Source of the DNA: CAYJPA01 sp964371945
Lineage (GTDB): Bacteria > Chloroflexota > Chloroflexia > Thermomicrobiales > UBA6265
Length of the DNA stretch: 24,151 bases
Assembly: GCA_964371945.1 (NCBI GenBank)
Contig: CAYJPA010000087.1
Location: forward strand, 1 to 24,151
Reading direction: 5' to 3'
Shown here: positions 1-6,876 of the stretch, one piece after another
Position numbering within the stretch: position 1 is the first letter of the stretch
Layout of the letters: every line of letters begins with the position of its first letter
Program-made: the position numbers and the translations under genes
The notes under the pieces: model-generated
What the model was told of the DNA's origin: nothing
The model's input: the letters and a program-made list of their open reading frames with translations, nothing else
Databases searched by the model: none

Positions 1-136
1 GCACCCGACACCTGTGCCCTCCCGGTGTGGAGGCATTAGCCGGCGTGCACGCATTGCGGGCCGGCAGGCCGACACCGTCCCGTCTATGCAATGAATGACC
101 ACAATTCATATAATCTACGATAATTTGGTAAAATCG

Positions 137-823
137 CTATGCCTTGAGAAGCACGCGCTCGACGATTTCTGCATCGGGCGAGATCAACCCAATATAAGCT
201 TCGATCAAGTCGAAATGGTGAAGAACGGCTGTCTCGCCGATTCCCGCGGGAGCATAAACGCAGAAGAGCGCATTCCGTGTTTCAGGAGTCGCCAGTGCGT
301 GCTTCGTTGGACCCTGCACGATGCTCGTCAATATGCCGACATCGTCACGAATCGCCATGTCTCCGGGCTTGCACGTCTCATCGACGCCGTCGTACCGGAT
401 GTATGTCTCTTCACCGGTCGTCGCAATGACTTCAACTGGACCGCTCAATCGATCGATGTCCTGCACCGCTGTCAGCAGTCCGGTCGTCAGTTCCGCCATG
501 AACATCGCCTCGACCAACGCCGCGCGGCTCGGGATCGTTTTGCCTTTCAGGGCGATCGATTCGATCTGCATTTGCACGTGATAGTTTTGGCCGTACTTCT
601 TATAGTAGGCGTCGTAGACCGCGAGCACGGGGTCGGCGCGAACATCGGCCCGCGTCTTGCCTTCCCAGCGGTCGCGAAGCTCTTGCTCGAGCCCCCGTTT
701 CGCTTTGTCAAGAGCGTCGTTCGTCGTTGAATTATGCGTGCCTCGGACGGTGAAGGCCGCCACGATCGCGCCCGGAAACGCTCCTTGCCATGAAGGCGCC
801 GCGACGAATGTTAGCCCGGTCAT
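137..823 (-). CDS. B3/4 domain protein (tRNA-synthetase editing-domain fold)
   Basis: The 228-residue product resembles the free-standing B3/4 domain proteins, which share the fold of the editing domain of the phenylalanyl-tRNA synthetase beta subunit. Typical features are the RGTHNSTTNDAL segment near the N-terminus, YDAYYKKYGQNYHVQMQIES in the middle, and the late glycine/aspartate-rich stretch YIRYDGVDETCKPGDMAI. No other synthetase domain is present, so it is not a PheRS subunit. Family members are proposed to bind or deacylate aminoacyl-tRNA or small aminoacyl substrates, but the role of this subgroup is not established. The ATG start overlaps the stop of the upstream nitroreductase as ATGA, so the two are translationally coupled. 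An in-frame extension upstream to 976 exists but would lie inside the nitroreductase gene and is rejected. The family call is from sequence feel and is moderately sure; the function is unknown. Confidence 0.75.
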   Translation of the reverse strand: MTGLTFVAAPSWQGAFPGAIVAAFTVRGTHNSTTNDALDKAKRGLEQELRDRWEGKTRADVRADPVLAVYDAYYKKYGQNYHVQMQIESIALKGKTIPSRAALVEAMFMAELTTGLLTAVQDIDRLSGPVEVIATTGEETYIRYDGVDETCKPGDMAIRDDVGILTSIVQGPTKHALATPETRNALFCVYAPAGIGETAVLHHFDLIEAYIGLISPDAEIVERVLLKA

Positions 824-1485
824 GCGGATGCCCCTTTCCAGAGCGGCTCGTGAACTTCGAAGCCGACCGGCCGTTCCCACCCGTTCCGAAATGAGACCTC
901 GTGCACGGGCCGCCGTTCCGCGACATCCCACTTTCCGGTTGGGTAACCCATCGAAACGCAGCAGGCCATCTTCCAATCGGCATCAAGCGGAACGCCGAGC
1001 AGCTCGAGCACCGTCTCTTGTTGAAATGCGAGGATCGTGGTTAGGCATGTTCCGATCCCCTCGGCCCTGGCCGCGAGCATCGCGCTCCAGATGGAGGGAA
1101 AGATCGATCCGCCGCTGGAGTCGGACTGCGCAAATCCGATCAAGAAGAGCGGGGTCTCCTCCCAATGATCCGCGAGATGTTGGGCGGACCGGACCATCTG
1201 GTTCGTCTGAACGCTCTGAGGCAAATCGGGCTCGATCGTTGCCGCGGCGATCCGTTTTGCATAGACAGTAGACCAGAGCTGCGCCATGCACAACCGGTAG
1301 ATCGCGCCGAGGTGTGCCTTGATCGAAGCATCGTCGATCAGCATGAATCGCCATCGTTGATTATTGCCGCCGCTCGGTGCGCGAATCGCGGTGTCGAGAA
1401 TCCTGGCCTGAACGTCGAGTGGGATCGGATCCGGTTTGAGTCGCCTCATCGCGCGTGTGGTGTAGAGCGCTTCGTAGATTTCCAC
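820..1485 (-). CDS. Nitroreductase family protein (FMN-dependent)
   Basis: This 221-residue protein has the nitroreductase fold signature. An N-terminal segment with TTRAMRRLKPDPIP leads into RAPSGGNNQRWRFMLI, the usual FMN-phosphate contact region. A central IFPSIWSAMLAARAEGIGTCL segment follows, and then a late CVSMGYPTGKW, which matches the common VxxGYP motif. Such enzymes reduce nitro groups, quinones or enones using NAD(P)H in the cytoplasm; the substrate here cannot be read from sequence. The start is GTG, chosen because AGAGGAG lies about 8-10 bases upstream. The 3' end overlaps the B3/4 gene by four bases, so the two form an operon. A terminator separates it from the upstream response regulator, so it probably has its own promoter (GATAAT at 1526-1521 on the minus strand). 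The family assignment is firm. Confidence 0.9.
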   Translation of the reverse strand: MEIYEALYTTRAMRRLKPDPIPLDVQARILDTAIRAPSGGNNQRWRFMLIDDASIKAHLGAIYRLCMAQLWSTVYAKRIAAATIEPDLPQSVQTNQMVRSAQHLADHWEETPLFLIGFAQSDSSGGSIFPSIWSAMLAARAEGIGTCLTTILAFQQETVLELLGVPLDADWKMACCVSMGYPTGKWDVAERRPVHEVSFRNGWERPVGFEVHEPLWKGASA

Positions 1486-1520
1486 TGCTGTTCTCCTCTG
1501 TTAGGGCGATCGTCCGCGCT

Positions 1521-1526
1521 ATTATC
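1521..1526 (-). promoter_or_regulatory. Possible -10 element for the nitroreductase operon
   Basis: On the minus strand this reads GATAAT, one base from the consensus TATAAT, about 35 bases upstream of the nitroreductase GTG start and just after the terminator of the upstream gene. No convincing -35 box is visible at 16-18 bases, so the call is weak. Confidence 0.3.
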
Positions 1527-1540
1527 GAGGAGAGAGCACG

Positions 1541-1581
1541 GAAAAGCCCCGTTCCAGTGCTAGGTCGGAACGGGGCTTTTC
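1541..1581 (-). terminator. Rho-independent terminator after the response regulator
   Basis: A perfect 15-base inverted repeat (GAAAAGCCCCGTTCC and its complement) encloses an 11-base loop. The stem ends in CTTTTC in both directions, giving a short U-run. It lies 13 bases past the stop of the response regulator and ahead of the nitroreductase promoter region, so it should insulate the two minus-strand units. Confidence 0.9.
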
Positions 1582-1594
1582 GCGGATCGGGACA

Positions 1595-2326
1595 TTACGC
1601 TGAACGCGGCATCTCGACCTGTGCGTAGGCCTGTGGGCCGATTTCCATCCAACCGTTTTTGACGGCGTAAAGAACGGCCTGAACACGATCGTTGACATCG
1701 AGTTTTCGGAGTACGGAGGTCATATGGTTCTTGACGGTCTGCTCGGTGACGTAGAGCTCGTCGGCGATCTCTTTGTTCGACAAACCCTGCGCGACGCAAT
1801 CCAGCACTTCGATTTCGCGGGCGGAGAGGGGTAACGCGGTGACCCCGAGTTCGGCGTCGGCTGTTTCTCGACCATCGGTCGAAAGCGCGCGGAACTCGGA
1901 GAGTACTCGCCATGCCAGCTGCGGGCGGGAGAGGATCAGCTGGTTGATCAAGTTTTCGCCGGCGAGGACTCGGCGTAGGGCGTCGACGAGCGAGTCGCCG
2001 TCGATATCTTTGGTCAAGAACGCGCTGGCGCCGGCACGGATCGCGTCGAACAGCCGTTCGTCATCCATATGCATCGAGAGAAAGATGAGTTTGGAATTTT
2101 GATGTTGCTTGCGAAGTATGCGGGCGATCTTCAGCCCGGTGACGCCCGGCAGCTGGACATCGATCAAGATCAGTTCCGGGTGATGCACGTCCGCGAGATG
2201 AATCGCCTCGTGACCGTTCTCCGCCTCCCCGACGATCTGAAATCGACCGGTCTCCTCGAGCATGCGGCGCAATCCGCGACGATACATTGGATGGTCTTCG
2301 ACCAGTAAAACCCGACGCTTGAGCAT
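1595..2326 (-). CDS. NarL/FixJ-family response regulator
   Basis: The 243-residue protein has an N-terminal receiver domain (about residues 4-122). It has the acidic pair E10-D11, phospho-acceptor D56 in LILIDVQLPG, S84 in the FLSM position and K106 in AFLTKDI. A linker of about 40 residues follows, then a LuxR-type helix-turn-helix (about 165-228) with LSAREIEVLDCVAQGLSNKE and TVKNHMTSVLRKLDV. It should be phosphorylated by a histidine kinase and bind DNA as a dimer. No kinase gene is in the window, so it is an orphan here. The ATG start was chosen because GAAGAGGAA lies about 10 bases upstream and the receiver beta-strand begins immediately; the in-frame extension to 2494 is low-complexity and has no domain. 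It is divergent from the alpha/beta hydrolase at 2633. Confidence 0.95.
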   Translation of the reverse strand: MLKRRVLLVEDHPMYRRGLRRMLEETGRFQIVGEAENGHEAIHLADVHHPELILIDVQLPGVTGLKIARILRKQHQNSKLIFLSMHMDDERLFDAIRAGASAFLTKDIDGDSLVDALRRVLAGENLINQLILSRPQLAWRVLSEFRALSTDGRETADAELGVTALPLSAREIEVLDCVAQGLSNKEIADELYVTEQTVKNHMTSVLRKLDVNDRVQAVLYAVKNGWMEIGPQAYAQVEMPRSA

Positions 2327-2632
2327 CTCGTGATTCCTCTTCTTCCCAACCCCGTCCGGGACCACCCGCGTGTATCCGGTTCCTTTACGTGCATGGTCGC
2401 TCCTTCCCTGATGCGTCCATGTTCGGTCTGGGTCCCGGTCCCGGTCCTCTGAGAAGAAAGATACTGGTCGTGCTAACCCGATGGTATGAGGCATTTAGGT
2501 AGGATGGCGGTAGATACCAGTACCATCCGGTAACGCGAGAAAAGTACCATTTGCCATTGAGACACAGGCGAACATGTGGTTCTGCGAAAAAGCCTCATTT
2601 TCCGCAAGCGAACTGAGCGGGAGGCATATTCG
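2327..2632. other. Divergent intergenic region with repeated TACCAT sites
   Basis: This 306-base gap separates the response regulator from the plus-strand hydrolase and must hold both promoters, although no clean -35/-10 pair stands out. It contains AGTACCAT twice in direct orientation (2519-2526 and 2543-2550, 24 bases apart) and ATGGTA in the opposite orientation at 2481-2486. These could be regulator binding sites. A short GGTCCC run (three copies near 2431-2447) is also present. No credible gene lies here. Confidence 0.45.
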
Positions 2633-3433
2633 ATGTTAGCCGATATCAACGGCGCACTCATTGGATTCGATGATATCGGAAATGGCGCTCCGATTCTCTT
2701 CATTCATGCTGGGATCGCCGATCGTTCGATGTGGGACTTTCAGGTTAGCCAATTCTCGAAGGCGCACCGCGTGATCAGACTCGATCTGAGGGGATTTGGC
2801 GAATCAAACCTCCCCGCATTGGCATTTTCAAATCACGAGGACGCACGAGCGTTGCTGGATCGCCTGGGCATCGAGCAAGCAACGGTGGTGGGTATCTCCA
2901 TGGGAGGAGAAGTCGCGCTCGATCTCGCGCTCGCGCATCCGAACCGAGTTCTGCGACTTGTGTTGGTCTCGACGCTGGCCGCGATGCAGGTACCGACGGT
3001 TGATCTCAAGGCAAATTGGGCCGGTGCGGAAACCGCGTTTAAACGGGGCGATATCGACCGCGCGACCGAAATCGAGGTCGAAGGCTGGATCATCGGCGCC
3101 GGACGATCGACCGACGACGTTGAAGAATCGTATCGAGTCAAAGCCACGGAGATGATCGCGGCGATTTGGAATCGCGCGCTGCTGCATCCGGCCGGTGTCG
3201 AGGAACTGGAAATCGATCCGCCCAAAGGCGGGGGATTGGATGAAATCGGGATTCCAACGCTGTTGATCAGAGGCGATCACGATTTCCCGGATGTGCCGGC
3301 CAGCATGGATCGACTGCGCGCCGGGATCGCCGGCTCGAAACTCCTCGTTATTCCAAACTCCGCCCATTTGCCTCCGCTTGAGCGGCACGCGGAATTCAAC
3401 TCGATCCTCTCGGCATTTCTAGCCGAGAGCTGA
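2633..3433 (+). CDS. Alpha/beta-fold hydrolase
   Basis: The 266-residue protein has the full alpha/beta-hydrolase layout: an oxyanion-side motif FIHAGIADRSMW after the second strand, RLDLRGFGES, the nucleophile elbow VVGISMGGE with Ser89, an acid in LLIRGDHD (Asp215 or Asp217) and the catalytic His245 in PNSAHLPP. A cap segment lies between the elbow and the acid. Relatives include lactonases, esterases and 3-oxoadipate enol-lactonase-like proteins; the sequence does not fix the substrate. No signal peptide is seen, so it is cytoplasmic. The ATG start has GGGAGG eight bases upstream; a longer frame from 2576 lacks this and adds only basic residues. It is divergent from the response regulator, which may control it (inference). 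Confidence 0.9.
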   Translation: MLADINGALIGFDDIGNGAPILFIHAGIADRSMWDFQVSQFSKAHRVIRLDLRGFGESNLPALAFSNHEDARALLDRLGIEQATVVGISMGGEVALDLALAHPNRVLRLVLVSTLAAMQVPTVDLKANWAGAETAFKRGDIDRATEIEVEGWIIGAGRSTDDVEESYRVKATEMIAAIWNRALLHPAGVEELEIDPPKGGGLDEIGIPTLLIRGDHDFPDVPASMDRLRAGIAGSKLLVIPNSAHLPPLERHAEFNSILSAFLAES

Positions 3434-3463
3434 ACAGCACTGTTATGACTCACGCGATTGACA

Positions 3464-3482
3464 GCCCTGCATTCGGGCAGGG
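3464..3482 (+). terminator. Weak hairpin after the alpha/beta hydrolase
   Basis: A six-base stem (CCCTGC/GCAGGG) with a six-base loop lies about 30 bases past the stop. It is not followed by a T-run, so termination is doubtful. The rest of the 282-base gap up to the ROK gene holds the promoter and operator listed separately and nothing else I can recognise. Confidence 0.3.
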
Positions 3483-3623
3483 ATGCCTTCCAGGACAACA
3501 ACAGTCGTGCCCAGTCCCGGGGGATTCGTCGGAATGAGATCTGAACTTTGAGTCCAGGGCGGAGCGACTAGTTGTCCATACGGCCCAACGAAGTACACAA
3601 CATAACAATGAAACGGGACCGGA

Positions 3624-3652
3624 TTGACAAAGCCTTGAGATGCGCGTAGGCT
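3624..3652 (+). promoter_or_regulatory. Promoter of the ROK-ABC-GH31-GH15 operon
   Basis: A perfect -35 box TTGACA at 3624-3629 is followed, after 17 bases, by TAGGCT at 3647-3652, a partial match to TATAAT. Transcription would start near 3659. The palindrome beginning at 3651 overlaps the -10 box and the start point, the usual geometry for repression. Confidence 0.6.
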
Positions 3653-3677
3653 TTCTTCATTCATTGAATGAAGTAAG
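3651..3677 (+). promoter_or_regulatory. 27-base palindrome, likely ROK operator
   Basis: The core CTTCATTCA-T-TGAATGAAG is a perfect nine-base inverted repeat around one central base. After a single T/T mismatch it extends by three more pairs on each side (CTT/AAG). It overlaps the predicted -10 box and start site and lies about 40 bases upstream of the ROK repressor gene. ROK repressors bind AT-rich interrupted palindromes, so autoregulation of the operon is the likely role (inference). Confidence 0.65.
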
Positions 3678-3715
3678 CAACGCCACCTCGAGCGGTGCAA
3701 CGTCCGGGACATGCA

Positions 3716-4921
3716 ATGTCGATCCCAATTCGATCCGCCAACCGCCAGACGATCCGCCGCATCAATGAGGCGCTGGTACTCGGCGTCATCCACGATCACG
3801 GACCCATCTCCCGCACCGATATCGCCGACATCTCCAAACTCTCTCCGGCCACGATCACCGGCATCATGGGTAAGTTCATCCGGCAGGGCTTGGCCCGCGA
3901 ACGCGAAGCCGGTATCTCGACCGGTGGCCGCCCGCCCATGCTGGTCGAAATCGATCGCGATGCCGGCTGCGTGGTCGGCGTCAAATTGACCGAAACGCAC
4001 CTCATCGCCGCGCTGACGGATCTCGGCGCCAACGTCCTCGCCCAGCGAACGGTTCCGATTAGTGCCAATCGCGCCCCGGAATCCGTCGTCGAGTCTCTGG
4101 TCCGTGTCATCTCCGATCTCCGGGCCGCTGCGCCGAATCGTCGCTTCTACGGCGCAGGTGTCGGACTCGCCGGCGCAATCGATCGCCGCGGCGGCATTTG
4201 TCGCTTCTCGCCCTATCTGCCGTGGCGCGACGTTCCCCTGCGAGCGCTCCTCGAAACCAGAATCAGTCGTCCCGTCGTGATCGAGAACGATTTGAACGCG
4301 CTCACGCTGGCGGAACGCTGGTTCGGTGGGGGCGCCGGTCTCAACGATTTCATCGTGATCACGCTTGGGCGCGGTGTGGGGCTCGGAATGGTCCTCGGTG
4401 GGCGGCTTTATCGCGGCGGCCAGGGCGCTGGCGGCGAATTCGGCCACATCACGATGGATGTGAATGGCCCAATCTGCGACTGCGGGAAGGCTGGTTGCTT
4501 GGAAGCGCTGATCGGCGAACCGGCGCTCGCTCGCCAGATCGCGGCAGCGCTAGGTCCGGGTGTCTCCCTTGCCGAGGGCGAAGCGTTGGCTCGGACCGGA
4601 GATTCCGCTGCGAACGCCATTTTCACCTCAGCGGGCCAGACCCTAGGACTCGCGCTCGCGGGTATCGTCAGCGTGCTCAACCCGACCCGCGTGATCGTCG
4701 GCGGCGAGGGCGTTCACCGGATTGATCTTCTGCTCGAGCCGATGCGCGAGGCACTGTCGAGGCACTGTTTTGATGGCCTGGCCGACGATCTCGACTTGGT
4801 GGTGGAGCCCTGGGGCGACGACGCCTGGGCTCGCGGCGCGGCCGGTTTGATGCTCGACGAGCTCTTCCATGCCCGGATCAATCTGGATCTCGTGCCGGAT
4901 CTCGACGAAGCGATCGTCTAG
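3716..4921 (+). CDS. ROK-family transcriptional repressor
   Basis: The 401-residue protein starts with a winged helix-turn-helix (about residues 8-70; ILE-rich recognition region GPISRTDIADISKLSPATIT), followed by a ROK sugar-binding domain. Sugar-contact motifs are retained: VIENDLNALTLAER and GAGGEFGHITM, and the zinc-type motif CDCGKAGCLE follows. The N-terminal ATP-phosphate motif of ROK kinases (DxGGT) is replaced by GVKLTETH, so it should be a regulator and not a kinase. The start is ambiguous: GTG at 3695 is also in frame, and neither has a strong ribosome binding site. ATG at 3716 is preferred because it sits closest to the conserved N-terminus. It is the first gene of the sugar operon and has a palindromic operator directly upstream. 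The ligand is probably a glucose or gluco-oligosaccharide derivative (inference). Confidence 0.92.
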   Translation: MSIPIRSANRQTIRRINEALVLGVIHDHGPISRTDIADISKLSPATITGIMGKFIRQGLAREREAGISTGGRPPMLVEIDRDAGCVVGVKLTETHLIAALTDLGANVLAQRTVPISANRAPESVVESLVRVISDLRAAAPNRRFYGAGVGLAGAIDRRGGICRFSPYLPWRDVPLRALLETRISRPVVIENDLNALTLAERWFGGGAGLNDFIVITLGRGVGLGMVLGGRLYRGGQGAGGEFGHITMDVNGPICDCGKAGCLEALIGEPALARQIAAALGPGVSLAEGEALARTGDSAANAIFTSAGQTLGLALAGIVSVLNPTRVIVGGEGVHRIDLLLEPMREALSRHCFDGLADDLDLVVEPWGDDAWARGAAGLMLDELFHARINLDLVPDLDEAIV

Positions 4922-4938
4922 TCACGACTCAGGGCAGA

Positions 4939-4965
4939 AGCCCGGGCCGGACATCGTGCCCGGCT
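4939..4965 (+). promoter_or_regulatory. Hairpin just ahead of the permease ribosome binding site
   Basis: AGCC(C)GGGC pairs with GCCCGGCT with one bulged C around a ten-base loop. It lies in the 59-base gap after the ROK stop and ends right before GAGAGGAGAAC, the ribosome binding site of the permease. It may tune mRNA decay or translation between the low-level repressor and the transporter; this is speculative. Confidence 0.3.
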
Positions 4966-4980
4966 GAGAGGAGAACCTCG

Positions 4981-5862
4981 GTGGTTGGTGACAGTGGCTG
5001 GAGGCGCACCGGCTGGATCGCGCTCTTCATCTTGCCCAGCCTGGCGGGAATGCTCATCCTTGTCATCGGTCCGATTCTCGCCTCAGGCGTGCTCACCTTT
5101 TATGACTGGGATCTGCTGACAGATCCCGAATTCATCGGGTTCGATAATTTCCGCCGGCTCAAATACGATGATCAAGTCTTTCAGGCACTGAAGCACACGC
5201 TCTACTTCATTGCCGGTTACGTCCCCTCAGTGATGATGATCTCGCTCTTCATAGCGCTCGCTCTCAATGCCAAGCTCAAGGGCCTCTCCTTGCTGAGAAC
5301 CGCCTTTTTTCTTCCGGTCGTTTCCTCGTGGGTCGCCGTCGCTCTGCTCTGGAAATGGCTCTTCAATCCCCGCTACGGCTTGATCAACTACGGCTTAGCG
5401 CGGATCGGAATCGACGGCCCGACCTGGCTGTTCGATCGTCATTGGGCGATGCCGGCGATCATCATGACCAGTGTTTGGAAGGACCTAGGCTTCGTCGCGG
5501 TGCTCTTCCTCGCTGGTCTGCAGGCTATTCCAGACGACGTCTATGAAGCGTCAGCGCTCGATGGCGCCGGCCGCATCGAGCAGGTCAAATCGATCACCGT
5601 GCCGCTTCTCAGACCGACGATCTTCCTCGTTTCCATCATCTCGATCATCAACTCGTTCCAGGTCTTCCCCCAGGTCTGGGTGATGACCGAGGGCGGTCCC
5701 GCCGGCGCGACTACAGTCATTGTTGAACGGGTCGTCAAGCACGCCTTTTCGTACGGCGAAATGGGATACGCGGCCACGATCTCGTGGGTGCTCTTCGCTC
5801 TTGTCTTCGGTGTTACGGTAATCCAGTTGTTTTTGCAAAAGCGGATGGCCTTCGATGTCTAG
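4981..5862 (+). CDS. Sugar ABC transporter permease (MalF/UgpA type)
   Basis: The 293-residue integral membrane protein has about six hydrophobic segments: WIALFILPSLAGMLILVIG at the N-terminus, then segments near residues 75-95, 105-125, 155-175, 205-230 and 260-285. The EAA loop that docks on the ATPase is clear (EASALDGAGR from residue 189, followed by VPLLRPT). This is the first permease of a carbohydrate CUT1-type importer. GTG is the start; AGAGGAGAA lies about 8 bases upstream. The 3' end overlaps the second permease by eight bases, so the two are co-translated. No ATPase gene is present in the operon, so a shared MsmK/UgpC-like ATPase must act with it (inference). Confidence 0.93.
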   Translation: MVGDSGWRRTGWIALFILPSLAGMLILVIGPILASGVLTFYDWDLLTDPEFIGFDNFRRLKYDDQVFQALKHTLYFIAGYVPSVMMISLFIALALNAKLKGLSLLRTAFFLPVVSSWVAVALLWKWLFNPRYGLINYGLARIGIDGPTWLFDRHWAMPAIIMTSVWKDLGFVAVLFLAGLQAIPDDVYEASALDGAGRIEQVKSITVPLLRPTIFLVSIISIINSFQVFPQVWVMTEGGPAGATTVIVERVVKHAFSYGEMGYAATISWVLFALVFGVTVIQLFLQKRMAFDV

Positions 5863-6751
5863 CGCACCGAAGGTGGCCACGGGCCTTCCGGCGACGATCC
5901 GAACGGGACTCAACGCCTCGCCCGCTCGTCGACGATCCTTTCCTGTGTTTATTGTCCTGCGCTATGCGGTGCTGATCGCGGGCGCGTTGACAATGATCCT
6001 GCCGTTCCTGTGGATGCTTTCGACCGCGCTCAAAGCTCCAGGTGGCGTTCTGACGATCACCCCGGATCTCATTCCAGACAATCCAACGCTCGCCAGCTTT
6101 CGGCGTGTGATGGAAGTCGTTCCGCTGGGAAGAATGTTCTTGAACAGCATGGTCGTCACGACGACATGCGTGGTCGCCCAAATCGTGACGAGCTCGCTTG
6201 CTGCCTACGCCTTTTCCCGAATGCAATGGAAGGGCCGCGACGCTGTTTTTGTGCTCTACCTCACGACGCTCATGATTCCCTCGCAGGTCACAATTACCCC
6301 TCTTTTCATCTTGATGCGCGAATTCGGATGGATCAACACCTACCAGGGGCTGATCCTGCCGGGCATCGTGAGCGCATTTGGGACGTTCTTGCTGCGGCAG
6401 GCGATGCTCAACATCCCTCGCGCGTACGAAGAAGCCGCCTTCCTTGACGGCGCCAATCACTGGCAGGTCTTCAGCTCAATCGTCGTGCCGATGGTGCGTC
6501 CCGCGATGGCGACCTTCGCCGTGCTCGCCACCATGGGCGTCTGGAACGACTTCCTGTGGCCGCTCTTTGTCACCAACGACGCCGAATTGATGACCTTGCC
6601 GGTCGGTCTGTCACTGCTTCATGGAGAGCATGGCAGCGACTGGAATTTGGTGATGGCGGGCGCGGTGATCGCGGTCGCCCCAATCATCCTTGCCTTTTTC
6701 GCCGCTCAACGCACCTTCATCAACGGGATGATGCAAAGCGGACTGAAGTAA
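5855..6751 (+). CDS. Sugar ABC transporter permease (MalG/UgpE type)
   Basis: This 298-residue permease has a hydrophilic N-terminus of about 30 residues and then about six membrane segments, starting with YAVLIAGALTMILPFLWMLS. It ends with the typical MalG-like tail AQRTFINGMMQSGLK. The EAA loop reads EEAAFLDGANHW from residue 192, followed by VPMVRPA. LPFLWMLSTALK and NSMVVT are characteristic of the second permease in CUT1 importers. The ATG lies inside the end of the first permease gene (eight-base overlap). The start could also be slightly downstream, but no better one is visible. It forms a heterodimer with the preceding permease in the cell membrane. Confidence 0.93.
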   Translation: MSSAPKVATGLPATIRTGLNASPARRRSFPVFIVLRYAVLIAGALTMILPFLWMLSTALKAPGGVLTITPDLIPDNPTLASFRRVMEVVPLGRMFLNSMVVTTTCVVAQIVTSSLAAYAFSRMQWKGRDAVFVLYLTTLMIPSQVTITPLFILMREFGWINTYQGLILPGIVSAFGTFLLRQAMLNIPRAYEEAAFLDGANHWQVFSSIVVPMVRPAMATFAVLATMGVWNDFLWPLFVTNDAELMTLPVGLSLLHGEHGSDWNLVMAGAVIAVAPIILAFFAAQRTFINGMMQSGLK

Positions 6752-6876
6752 CCGTGTCTTCCGGCAGTCGCCGGGAGCATGCAGAAAGGAGCTACCGGCT
6801 GAACCGCCTGGCCACCGATGGGAAATCTGACATAGTCAATCAATGAGCCACTGGCTCGTGACTCTTGGAGGAAATC

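Noticed and set aside
95..730. Plus-strand frame at the window start
   Set aside because: It lies antisense to the B3/4 gene, has no ribosome binding site and no recognisable domain.
2431..2447. Three copies of GGTCCC
   Set aside because: Too short to claim as a functional repeat; could be chance in GC-rich intergenic DNA.
3443..4447. Long minus-strand reading frame opposite the ROK gene
   Set aside because: It is the antisense shadow of a clear ROK repressor with high third-position GC; its translation is acidic low-complexity without a domain.
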